Below are positions 1 through 6,706 of a stretch of DNA of 8,432 nt, piece after piece. Position numbers and translations under genes: made by a program. This stretch comes from Erysipelothrix sp. (GTDB lineage: Bacteria; Bacillota_I; Bacilli_A; Erysipelotrichales; Erysipelotrichaceae): contig JAAYNU010000207.1 of NCBI GenBank assembly GCA_012520695.1, positions 1-8,432 of the forward strand, written 5' to 3'. Under the pieces are notes generated by a model. The model was given only the letters and a program-made list of their open reading frames with translations. It had not been told where the DNA came from and searched no databases. Each line of letters opens with the position of its first letter. Within the stretch, counting starts at the first letter, position 1.

Positions 1-665
1 AGAAAGTCGTCGTATGTCATGGTTAAAATTCCTGATGTATCAATTCCGTTTGGGTGTAGATTCGCAATGTAATCCACATCTTTCGGCATACCGAAGAGTC
101 CAACAACGAAATGAACGTTGTAAATATTGATATCCGCCAGCGCTCCACCAGAAAATTTCGGTGAGAAAACATTGGGTTCTTCGCCATCCATTAATGCATC
201 GAATCGGCTTGAGTACTGTGAGTAGTTGCATTGAACTAATTTAATGTTTCCTACTTCATTCAAATTATCTTTAATGTATCTGAAGTTTGGCATGTGAACA
301 TTACAAATTGCTTCGAATAAAAATAGTTTTTTCTCTTTAGCGATTCGCATTAATTCACTGGCTCTCATTTCATTTCCTGCAAAGGGTTTTTCGATAATAA
401 CGTTCTTCCCTTTTAATAGAGCATCTTTTGCTTGTGTATAGTGAAGACTGTTTGGTGATGCGATGTAAATGAAATCAATGTCTGAATCATTGTATAGGTC
501 ATCAAGTGACGTATACACCTTAGAAATATTATTTTTCTTCGCAAATGCTTCACCACGTTCATGATCTCTTGAATATACAGCTCCAAATTCAACACCCTCC
601 ACTAAGCGTGCGTGTTGAATGAACTGCTCAACTATCGTTCCACTACCAATCGTTCCTATTCGCAT
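1..665 (-). CDS. Gfo/Idh/MocA-family NAD(P)-dependent oxidoreductase (3' end beyond window)
   Basis: This is a predicted soluble dehydrogenase of the Gfo/Idh/MocA family; the 221 visible residues are the N-terminal Rossmann domain and the start of the C-terminal alpha/beta domain, out of about 320-330 usual for the family. The first strand carries the dinucleotide-binding glycine pattern (GTIGSGT, residues 4-10). The family EKP motif is at 92-94, with K93 the likely catalytic lysine. The segment GGALADINIY followed by NVHF (173-186) holds the usual D178, Y182 and H185 positions and resembles the dihydrodiol-dehydrogenase-like branch. The substrate, probably a sugar or polyol, cannot be told. 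The ATG at 665 is preceded by AAGGAGG at 672-678 with a 6-nt spacer, so the start is secure. That site lies within the end of mnmG, 1 nt upstream, indicating co-transcription and possibly translational coupling. No frameshift is seen; the reading frame is open to the window edge. Confidence 0.9.
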   Translation of the reverse strand, partial: MRIGTIGSGTIVEQFIQHARLVEGVEFGAVYSRDHERGEAFAKKNNISKVYTSLDDLYNDSDIDFIYIASPNSLHYTQAKDALLKGKNVIIEKPFAGNEMRASELMRIAKEKKLFLFEAICNVHMPNFRYIKDNLNEVGNIKLVQCNYSQYSSRFDALMDGEEPNVFSPKFSGGALADINIYNVHFVVGLFGMPKDVDYIANLHPNGIDTSGILTMTYDDF

Positions 666-666
666 A

Positions 667-2520
667 TTATGCCTCCTTTTGTTTAAGTGTCATTGCTAAT
701 ATTGCGATATCTGCGGGATTGACGCCTGAAATACGGGATGCTTGTCCTACGGTTAATGGCATAACCATTTGTAGTCTTTGGCGGCCCTCAATTGAAAGGT
801 TGATAATTTTATCATAATCAATTGTTTCAGGTAATTTTATGTTCTCCATTTGGTGGAGTTTTTCTGCTTCTTTGAGTGCTTTACGAATGTATCCTTCATA
901 TTTAATTTCCACTTGCATTTGGAATGCTAAATCGTGACGAACATCCATCTCGAGAATGTTTAAAACATCAAGAAGTTCGACGCCTGGGCGCTTGATTGCA
1001 TCTTTAATGCTGAGGTCATGTGCTGTAAACGGAGAATTTTTCGATTCAAAATATGCTTCGAATTCTTTCGTATGCGGGATCTTAATCGTATCACTGAGTT
1101 CAATAAAAGCATCAATCTCTTTTATGTCTGCCTCTATCATCTCATATTCGTCATCACTCAACAAGCCAATTTGGTGTCCAAAGTGTGATAATCTACGGTA
1201 TGCATTATCGTGGCGTAATAACAAACGATATTCTGCTCGTGATGTAAGGAGTCGATAAGGTTCTAGTGTCCCTTTTGTAACAAGATCATCTAACATGACT
1301 CCGATGTATGCTTCATCTCGTTTTAGGATTAGTGGTTCTTTTCCTTGGTTTTTAAGAGCTGCATTAATACCAGCGATGAGTCCTTGGCCAGCTGCTTCTT
1401 CATAACCTGATGTTCCATTAATTTGACCTGCTGTGAATAAGTTTTCTACAGTCATAATTTCTAAGCTTGGTTTGAGTTGAATTGGATCAATTGCATCGTA
1501 TTCAATCGCATATCCATATGCTTGAACTCTACAGGTTTCAAGTCCTGGTACAGTTCTGATCATTTGATCTTGAACATCTTCTGGTAAGGATGATGAAAGT
1601 CCTTGTGCATATGTTGTGTCAAGTTCTGCTGATTCTGGTTCTAGGAAAATTTGGTGTCGGTCTTTATCTGCGAATCGAACAATCTTATCTTCGATTGATG
1701 GGCAGTAACGTGCTCCAACGCCTTCGACGACTCCTGAGTACATACTTGATTTATCCAAGTTTGCGGCAATGATTTTATGTGTTTCTTCGTTTGTATATGT
1801 AAGGTAACATGGGTACTGTTCTTTAATTACATCTTCTTTTTTAGTCTTATTTGAGAAGTAGTAGGGTGCTTCATCTCCTGGTTGTAAGATTGTCTTCGAA
1901 AAATCGATACTGTCTGTATAGATTCTTGCGGGTGTTCCAGTTTTGAGTCTGAATGTATTTAGTCCAAGAGCTCTCAAGGATTCTGAGAGTTTATTAGTCG
2001 TTGGCTCTCCTTCTGGTCCACTGTGAGTAACGGTTGATGAAAGCATAATCTTTGATGACATGTAAGTTCCTGAAGTAATGATGACCGTTTTTGCAGGAAT
2101 AAATTCTTCATTTGCGCACATGATTCCAGTAGCAACACCATCTTCTGCTACAACTCTTTCAACCATTTTTTGAACGATTTCAATTCCGGGTTCGTTTAAA
2201 ACAGCATCTCTCATCGCTCGTGAGTATGCTAGTTTATCTGATTGAACTCGTAAGCATTGAACTCCTGGTCCTTTGCTTGAGTTTAAAATTCTGAATTGAA
2301 GTGCTGTTTTGTCGGCAATTTTACCCATAACTCCGCCCAGTGCTTCAATTTCGCGTACAACAATACCTTTTGCAGGTCCACCGATGGATGGATTACATGG
2401 CATTGCGGCAATGCGATCGATATTAAGCGTAAATAACGCTGTCTTTTGGCCCATTCGAGCTGCGGCAGATGCTGCCTCAACTCCGGCATGCCCGCCACCT
2501 ACTACAATTACATCATACAT
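667..2520 (-). CDS. mnmG: MnmG (GidA), tRNA uridine-5-carboxymethylaminomethyl(34) modification enzyme
   Basis: MnmG is the FAD-dependent partner of the GTPase MnmE; together they install the cmnm5 group on the wobble uridine of certain tRNAs in the cytoplasm. The predicted protein has 617 residues, close to the 620-630 usual for the family. The FAD-binding GGGHAG is at residues 8-13. The MPCNPSIGG block follows at 40-48 with C42, and the second conserved cysteine is C273 in ARYCPSIED. RLKTGTPAR lies at 191-199, GQINGTSGYEEAAGQG at 365-380 and EPYRLLTSRAEYRLLLR at 420-436. The MnmE/tRNA-binding C-terminal helical domain is complete. The ATG at 2520 is chosen over an in-frame TTG at 2526 because the AAGGAGG at 2529-2535 is 8 nt from the ATG and only 2 nt from the TTG. 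The usual neighbours mnmE and rsmG are not next to it; an oxidoreductase gene follows immediately. Confidence 0.97.
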   Translation of the reverse strand: MYDVIVVGGGHAGVEAASAAARMGQKTALFTLNIDRIAAMPCNPSIGGPAKGIVVREIEALGGVMGKIADKTALQFRILNSSKGPGVQCLRVQSDKLAYSRAMRDAVLNEPGIEIVQKMVERVVAEDGVATGIMCANEEFIPAKTVIITSGTYMSSKIMLSSTVTHSGPEGEPTTNKLSESLRALGLNTFRLKTGTPARIYTDSIDFSKTILQPGDEAPYYFSNKTKKEDVIKEQYPCYLTYTNEETHKIIAANLDKSSMYSGVVEGVGARYCPSIEDKIVRFADKDRHQIFLEPESAELDTTYAQGLSSSLPEDVQDQMIRTVPGLETCRVQAYGYAIEYDAIDPIQLKPSLEIMTVENLFTAGQINGTSGYEEAAGQGLIAGINAALKNQGKEPLILKRDEAYIGVMLDDLVTKGTLEPYRLLTSRAEYRLLLRHDNAYRRLSHFGHQIGLLSDDEYEMIEADIKEIDAFIELSDTIKIPHTKEFEAYFESKNSPFTAHDLSIKDAIKRPGVELLDVLNILEMDVRHDLAFQMQVEIKYEGYIRKALKEAEKLHQMENIKLPETIDYDKIINLSIEGRQRLQMVMPLTVGQASRISGVNPADIAILAMTLKQKEA

Positions 2521-2528
2521 ATACAAAA

Positions 2529-2535
2529 CCTCCTT
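2529..2535 (-). promoter_or_regulatory. mnmG ribosome binding site
   Basis: AAGGAGG on the minus strand, a perfect match to the anti-Shine-Dalgarno complement. Its 8-nt spacing to the ATG at 2520 decides the start of mnmG against the in-frame TTG six bases upstream, which is too close. Confidence 0.85.
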
Positions 2536-2549
2536 ATAGATTTTACCAC

Positions 2550-2579
2550 ATTTTAGCCTCTATCTAGTGAATTTGGCAT
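2550..2579 (-). promoter_or_regulatory. Candidate mnmG promoter
   Basis: On the minus strand TAAAAT (2555 to 2550) could serve as a -10 box, with a weak -35 ATGCCA (2579 to 2574) 18 nt upstream. A start near 2543 would leave a leader of about 23 nt holding the ribosome binding site. A second TAAAAT at 2545-2540 would place the start inside the ribosome binding site and is less likely. The -35 match is poor, so this is tentative. Confidence 0.3.
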
Positions 2580-2586
2580 TTAATTC

Positions 2587-2615
2587 TTGATTGAACGTCT
2601 TCTGTGTGATACTGT
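2587..2615 (+). promoter_or_regulatory. Candidate promoter of the GntR-ABC transporter operon
   Basis: TTGATT (2587-2592) and TACTGT (2610-2615) are separated by 17 nt. A TG at 2607-2608 gives an extended -10 (TGA-TACTGT), which offsets the weak -10 box. The start would fall near 2622, leaving a leader of about 24 nt. The promoter faces away from mnmG, and its -10 overlaps the inverted repeat at 2612-2625. Confidence 0.42.
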
Positions 2616-2634
2616 ATGGGTACAGATAGTACAG
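2612..2634 (+). promoter_or_regulatory. Putative operator for the YtrA-type regulator
   Basis: CTGTA (2612-2616) and TACAG (2621-2625) form a perfect inverted repeat with a 4-nt centre. A second TACAG follows at 2630-2634, and GTAC-N5-GTAC (2620-2632) forms an overlapping dyad. The block covers the end of the -10 box and the predicted transcription start and ends at the ribosome binding site, where a bound dimer would block transcription. Small GntR regulators commonly control their own operons from such dyads; binding here is an inference. Confidence 0.45.
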
Positions 2635-2645
2635 GGGGCGCGTTT

Positions 2646-3017
2646 ATGTTTACAATTGAAACAAGAAGTACCGTTCCGATTTTTGAACAAATCGTGGATC
2701 AAATCGGGAAATTTATTGCCTTGGGTGTATTTAAACCCGATGACCAATTACCCCCCGTTCGAACACTCGCTAAACAGTTAGGTATTAATCCAAACACAGT
2801 TTCTAAAGCGTATCAGGAATCAGAATTTCGCCAGCTCACCTACTCAGTTCCTGGCAAAGGATCCTTCATTAATGAGGACTGCGAAGGCATCTCTATTTTG
2901 AAACAACAAGTACGCGATGATTTTATGGAAGTTTATCGTAAGCTGATTGAATTGGGGGAATCACAAGAGGATATTATAGATCTTATTAAGGAGGCTTCAC
3001 ATGATACAACTAATTAA
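2646..3017 (+). CDS. GntR-family transcriptional regulator, YtrA subfamily
   Basis: This is a short DNA-binding regulator of 123 residues, the size of the YtrA subfamily, which lacks the large effector domain of other GntR proteins. The N-terminal winged helix-turn-helix spans about residues 9-76. It starts with VPIFEQIVDQI, and the recognition region LPPVRTLAKQLGINPNTVSKAY is at 35-56, followed by the wing VPGKGSFI at 68-75. The tail (about 80-118) is helical and probably forms the dimer. The start at 2646 follows AGGGGG (2633-2638) by 7 nt. An in-frame ATG at 2616 would add ten non-family residues, has no ribosome binding site and lies on the putative operator. The stretch between helix and wing reads YQESEFRQ where the family usually has YxxLExxG, a modest divergence. 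The gene overlaps the ATPase start by 17 nt. Its probable role is repressor of this operon, released by an envelope signal. Confidence 0.93.
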   Translation: MFTIETRSTVPIFEQIVDQIGKFIALGVFKPDDQLPPVRTLAKQLGINPNTVSKAYQESEFRQLTYSVPGKGSFINEDCEGISILKQQVRDDFMEVYRKLIELGESQEDIIDLIKEASHDTTN

Positions 3018-3873
3018 TGTTAATAAGGGATATGAAGATAACCTCATTCTTGAGGACATCAACATCACAATCGATAATGGCACTGTCTTAGGTCTTGTCG
3101 GACCCAATGGGGCCGGTAAATCTACGATTCTACGACTCATTGCAGGAGTAATCCAAGCAGATGCAGGCGTGGTAGCCGTTAATGAATATGATATTTTCGA
3201 TAATGATGAAATCAAGCAGTCCATCTATTTCCTGGGTGATGACCCTTATTTCTTCAATCAATCGACGCTGAATGATATGAAGAACTACGTTAAGATTTTC
3301 TATAAGAATTTTGATGATGATTATTATGATGAGTTAGTTACTATCTTTAGCATTAACCCTAATGAACTCATTTCATCTTTCTCAAAAGGAATGAAACGAC
3401 AAGCTGCCCTTATCATTGCGATTGCGGCTCGACCAGATATCTTACTCATGGATGAATCCTTTGATGGCCTTGACCCTCTAATGCGCTTTAAGCTTAAACA
3501 AAGCATCGTTCAACAATTAGACCGTCAGAATATGATTATTATCATCACGTCTCACAGTATGGGTGAAATACAAGATATTTGTGATTCCATTATTCTTGTG
3601 AATAATAAAGGTATTACTTTAAATGAGAAGACTGATGACATTCATATTGCATATCATAAATTTCAACTCGCTTTTGATAAGGACACCGATGCATCCATCT
3701 TTGATGCTTTGAATCCTTACAGTGTATCTGGAAGTCACAGAATCTTTACTCTTGTCTTAAAGGGTGATTTAGAAGAGATCAATCAGGTTATCAATAATCT
3801 GAATCCAATCATCGTGGAACACAATCATTTATCTTTAGATGAAATATTTAGACTAGAAATGGAGGAACAATAA
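3001..3873 (+). CDS. ABC transporter ATP-binding protein (YtrB/BcrA-like)
   Basis: This is the cytoplasmic nucleotide-binding subunit (290 residues) that would drive the permease encoded next to it. Walker A GPNGAGKST is at 34-42, the signature region FSKGMKRQ at 127-134 in place of the canonical LSGGQ, Walker B ILLMDE at 147-152 with catalytic E152, the D-loop FDGLDP at 154-159 and the switch histidine at H185. The usual Q-loop glutamine is not obvious near residues 77-85 (FLGDDPYFF), and the E is followed by S rather than P after Walker B; both variants are, to my recollection, common among YtrB-like ATPases. About 80 residues after the ATPase core form a C-terminal accessory domain. AAGGAGG at 2988-2994, inside the regulator gene, sits 6 nt before the ATG. 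The next gene starts 1 nt after the stop. Substrate is unknown; the context suggests envelope stress or peptide antibiotic resistance. Confidence 0.93.
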   Translation: MIQLINVNKGYEDNLILEDINITIDNGTVLGLVGPNGAGKSTILRLIAGVIQADAGVVAVNEYDIFDNDEIKQSIYFLGDDPYFFNQSTLNDMKNYVKIFYKNFDDDYYDELVTIFSINPNELISSFSKGMKRQAALIIAIAARPDILLMDESFDGLDPLMRFKLKQSIVQQLDRQNMIIIITSHSMGEIQDICDSIILVNNKGITLNEKTDDIHIAYHKFQLAFDKDTDASIFDALNPYSVSGSHRIFTLVLKGDLEEINQVINNLNPIIVEHNHLSLDEIFRLEMEEQ

Positions 3874-3874
3874 T

Positions 3875-5833
3875 ATGAAACGATTATTCAGTGCACGCAT
3901 TAACTTTGATCTTATGAGCAATACGTTTAAGAAGCAAAAGAATCTCTTAATTATCTTTTCAATATTACTATCCATTACCTTTCCGTTTGCGATTATCGTA
4001 AGAATTATCTCAGATACTCCAATTTACTTCGATTCAACGGGTACTGAGTTTTTACCCCTACTCTTTATTGCTACAGTATTCCTACTGCTCGCAACACCCC
4101 TAATCTTCTTTAACTATCTAACATCGAAGCGCTCTGTAGACTTTATGCATGCTCTTCCGATTAAACGTAAAGACTTATTCATAACTCAAATGATTACATC
4201 ACTCTTATTCATTGTGATTCCATTTACGATTTCGTATTGGGGTGGATACATCTTACTTTATCTATTTCAAGGATTGAGTGTTGAGTTAGCTCACTTTACG
4301 TTATTTGTAAAAGCAATTCTGTTGTTTGCCGTAATTCAAGCACCGACTCACTTTGTAATTATGAATACTGGTACGACATCGGATTCAATTATCTATTCAA
4401 TCATTATGTTTCTTGCACCTTATATTGCATATGGCGCATTTGAGATATTTGCTTCTACGTTCATCGTCGGAGTAGAATCACTGTCATCATCCAACCTTCT
4501 AATGTTTATATCGCCATCAGCTGCACTATTCAAACTACTCATTTTTAATAATTCTAATATCAGTCCAATTTTGGTAATTCTCTATTGGTTAGTTGCAAAC
4601 ATGATCTTCACTGCAGTCACAATCCATCTGTATGAAAGATGGCGCTCCGAGAGATCTGAGTTACCGTTTAATAACCGTTATTTCTTCAGTCTTGTGAGTT
4701 CAACTTTTATCGCTTTCCTCTTGGTATTTACACTATCTGTCTTTTCTTTTGATAGGCAAAGTCCTTGGAAGTTCCTTGCGATACAAAACTTATTGATTCC
4801 AGTACTCTTTACTTTCGTAGTTTATGTCATTCTTGATACGATTCGAAAACGAAGTTTTCAAAGACTAACAAAGTCTTTGAAACGTTACAGTATTATTGCG
4901 ATATCAACACTGCTACTAACGACTATAATTTATGTCACTCAAGGCTTTGGATACTCTAATTTTATACCCGATGTTGATGATATTGACTCAATAATGGTAA
5001 CTTCTAATTTGGGTTACGATGACCCACTGTTCTCAGAAACAATTAATGAGAAATATATCATTAGTGAAATTACTGAAATCAAAAAAGTGATGGATGTTCA
5101 CCACGCCTATGTGAGAATATTCAAAGAAACGAACAGACTTATCAAGCCGCTTTACTATGAATCACCTTACCTATCGAACGATTCTGTATATGAAAGTGGT
5201 AATCTTACATTTCAATATCGCCTTAAGAATGGTAAGAAAGTAACTCGTTCTTATCGCCTACCAGTAAATACATATGATATTGCTTATCAATTACTGGATC
5301 TTAATTCCATTCGTTTGAAGTCACAACCTCTCTTTGATGCAACAAAACCTACTCTTGATGTAAAATTATATTCAGGGGTTATGGATAAAGAGTATTCCGT
5401 TGATTTCGACCTTATACTAACCACCCTTAAAGAGGAGTATCTAAGGGTAGAGTCTTTGTCTACTCAGGCAACACTAAGATATGTTATTCTGTATACTCAT
5501 AAAGATCATATTTACCAAATCAATATCGATGATCGCTTTCCAGCAACAATCGGATTCATTGAGAGGTATACGAAGGGGGAGACTCCAACTAACTTTAATC
5601 ACTATATAGTTAACCAAGATGAATATAATTTCAACCATGGCGTAACTTATCCCGCATCATTCCATAACTACATAGAGAATCTTGAAGATAAAAAAACTCT
5701 CACACCATCCGAACTGAATGATGCAAGAGCACGAATATTCTCGATTGATTTGAATACAAAGAATTCTGATACTCTTGTTATTAACACGAGTACCGATTAT
5801 GATCCTAATTTAATTCTTATCCCTTTACGTTAG
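3875..5833 (+). CDS. ABC-2-type transporter permease with large C-terminal extracytoplasmic domain
   Basis: This membrane protein of 652 residues is the likely partner of the upstream ATPase. Hydrophobic segments are near 24-46, 60-81, 104-131, 143-163, 171-197, 230-252, 268-291, 301-320 and 337-357. Basic loops at 83-99 (with HALPIKRKD, a motif typical of these bacitracin/lantibiotic-type permeases), 252-262 and 323-337 fit cytoplasmic placement. That gives nine membrane passes, with the N-terminus inside and the C-terminus outside. The segment 208-224 is hydrophobic but does not fit this topology and may be re-entrant. Residues 360-652 lack a membrane segment and would form an extracytoplasmic domain; the pattern YRLKNGKKVTRSYRLPV near its centre resembles the domain family I recall as DUF6449, which I could not check. 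GGAGG at 3861-3865 lies 9 nt before the ATG. No second permease gene follows, so the protein probably acts as a homodimer or supplies both halves. Confidence 0.88.
   Translation: MKRLFSARINFDLMSNTFKKQKNLLIIFSILLSITFPFAIIVRIISDTPIYFDSTGTEFLPLLFIATVFLLLATPLIFFNYLTSKRSVDFMHALPIKRKDLFITQMITSLLFIVIPFTISYWGGYILLYLFQGLSVELAHFTLFVKAILLFAVIQAPTHFVIMNTGTTSDSIIYSIIMFLAPYIAYGAFEIFASTFIVGVESLSSSNLLMFISPSAALFKLLIFNNSNISPILVILYWLVANMIFTAVTIHLYERWRSERSELPFNNRYFFSLVSSTFIAFLLVFTLSVFSFDRQSPWKFLAIQNLLIPVLFTFVVYVILDTIRKRSFQRLTKSLKRYSIIAISTLLLTTIIYVTQGFGYSNFIPDVDDIDSIMVTSNLGYDDPLFSETINEKYIISEITEIKKVMDVHHAYVRIFKETNRLIKPLYYESPYLSNDSVYESGNLTFQYRLKNGKKVTRSYRLPVNTYDIAYQLLDLNSIRLKSQPLFDATKPTLDVKLYSGVMDKEYSVDFDLILTTLKEEYLRVESLSTQATLRYVILYTHKDHIYQINIDDRFPATIGFIERYTKGETPTNFNHYIVNQDEYNFNHGVTYPASFHNYIENLEDKKTLTPSELNDARARIFSIDLNTKNSDTLVINTSTDYDPNLILIPLR
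4856..4882 (+). repeat. 11-bp perfect inverted repeat inside the permease gene
   Basis: TTTCAAAGACT (4856-4866) and AGTCTTTGAAA (4872-4882) pair perfectly around a 5-nt loop AACAA. The stem lies within codons for the basic cytoplasmic loop before the last membrane segment. No T-run follows on either strand, so it is not an intrinsic terminator. It could form a stable hairpin in the mRNA; a function is not shown. Confidence 0.6.
5770..5792 (+). repeat. Imperfect palindrome near the permease 3' end
   Basis: TACTC/GAGTA arms continue through one mismatch into TGTTA/TAACA around a single central base, so ten of eleven positions pair. It lies about 40 nt before the permease stop and downstream of the convergent nadK. 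Neither strand has a T-run directly after it, so a classical terminator is not supported. Confidence 0.4.
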
Positions 5834-5836
5834 TTC

Positions 5837-6619
5837 TTAGAACAGTGCGTTGAGCCGATCAATGTGAGCAATCTCATTGAATCGAGCGAAGCGCATTGTT
5901 TTTTTATACGATGATATTTCAATCGCATGAATTGAATCTAAGTGAATGTGTAAATGGTCATAGCAAAGCAGTGCGTGTTCAAAATCACTGTGAGCAAGCT
6001 TTATCTCTGTCTCAGGTGCCAGTATGAGTGGTGAATCAAGACTGCGAGCATGTCGATGATGAATCCCGGAAATTTCAGTAATTTGAAGCAAATCAAGACC
6101 GGGGAAAATTACTGCTCCACCGATGGATCTATTGTATGCCGTGGAACCATATTGGCCACTGACACACATACCATTTCCTCTGAATGTTTCAAATAATTCA
6201 TTATCAATAAAGACATCCATTTCTTGAGTCTTCACAATATTCTCTACTCGAATCTCATTAAGAGCATGGACTGTGAACGATTTACTATCGTTGTAACATA
6301 CGGCTTCTAGAATTCTCTTATGTTCAATTTTTGGTGTTTTAGTGCTTACGTCATCAATGAAATGGTCTAATTGATCAATGGTATAATCCGTTGAAAAACC
6401 GAGTGTCCCTGAGTGTATTCCGACAAATGCGACACGATCAATACGATCAATCCATTCGTGGAATGCTTTGAGTAAGGTTCCATCCCCACCAACACATATA
6501 ATGAGTTCTGGTGTTTCTTGGTCTGGCGTTAACCCTCGTTTAATGAGTTCTTTATGGATGTAGGTGCATGCGATGCGTGATGCATCGTCACCGCGATTTA
6601 CAGTTGTGAATCGTTTCAT
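5837..6619 (-). CDS. nadK: NAD kinase
   Basis: NAD kinase phosphorylates NAD to NADP using ATP or polyphosphate in the cytoplasm and supplies the cell's NADP pool. The protein has 260 residues, the normal length for the Gram-positive short form. The signature GGDGT is at 44-48 (D46 the key acidic residue), GIHSGTLGF at 67-75, the NE pair at 121-122 and GSTAYNRSIGGAV at 158-170. The residues before GST read SGQY, where homologues often have a TPTGST- or TPSGST-type sequence, a small divergence in a substrate-binding loop. AAAGGAAG at 6626-6633 lies 6 nt before the ATG. The gene ends 3 nt from the convergent permease stop and is transcribed away from a CYTH gene. CYTH proteins and NAD kinase also neighbour each other in Bacillus (yjbK and yjbN), so the pairing is meaningful. 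Confidence 0.95.
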   Translation of the reverse strand: MKRFTTVNRGDDASRIACTYIHKELIKRGLTPDQETPELIICVGGDGTLLKAFHEWIDRIDRVAFVGIHSGTLGFSTDYTIDQLDHFIDDVSTKTPKIEHKRILEAVCYNDSKSFTVHALNEIRVENIVKTQEMDVFIDNELFETFRGNGMCVSGQYGSTAYNRSIGGAVIFPGLDLLQITEISGIHHRHARSLDSPLILAPETEIKLAHSDFEHALLCYDHLHIHLDSIHAIEISSYKKTMRFARFNEIAHIDRLNALF

Positions 6620-6645
6620 ACGTCACTTCCTTTACTTATGACATT

Positions 6646-6654
6646 ATTGTACCA
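6646..6654 (-). promoter_or_regulatory. nadK promoter, extended -10
   Basis: On the minus strand TGG-TACAAT (6654 to 6646) is an extended -10 with five of six bases matching TATAAT. No convincing -35 lies 16-18 nt upstream, which is tolerated with an extended -10. The start would be near 6639, giving a leader of about 20 nt containing AAAGGAAG. Confidence 0.55.
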
Positions 6655-6691
6655 TACCGAGTGACTTAGATGTGATTTAGATATCGTTCTA

Positions 6692-6700
6692 TGGTATTAT
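6692..6700 (+). promoter_or_regulatory. CYTH gene promoter, extended -10, predicted leaderless start
   Basis: TGG-TATTAT (6692-6700) is an extended -10 with five of six bases matching. A partial -35 GTGATT lies at 6672-6677, 17 nt upstream. The normal 6-7 nt from the -10 to the start point places transcription initiation at 6706-6707, on the A of the ATG. No Shine-Dalgarno sequence exists in the preceding 25 nt. Confidence 0.55.
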
Positions 6701-6706
6701 ATATCC

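Noticed and set aside
956..1772. Plus-strand open frames across mnmG
   Set aside because: They are antisense to a strongly conserved gene, have no convincing ribosome binding sites and give no recognisable proteins.
2521..2526. In-frame TTG start adding two residues to MnmG
   Set aside because: It lies only 2 nt from the AAGGAGG, whereas the ATG at 2520 has an 8-nt spacing and gives the normal MnmG N-terminus.
2616..2645. Upstream ATG for the GntR regulator
   Set aside because: It has no ribosome binding site, lies on the operator dyad and at the predicted transcription start, and adds residues not typical of the family.
5423..5448. Inverted repeat ACCCTTA/TAAGGGT in the permease gene
   Set aside because: Seven pairs with a 12-nt loop and no adjacent signal; expected by chance in a gene of this length.
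5833..5843. Palindrome GTTCTTAGAAC between the convergent stops
   Set aside because: With a one-base centre it cannot form a stable RNA hairpin and has no T-run; such an 11-mer is easily found by chance.
6691..6693. ATG upstream of the CYTH gene as an alternative start
   Set aside because: It is out of frame with CYTH and lies in the extended -10 element.
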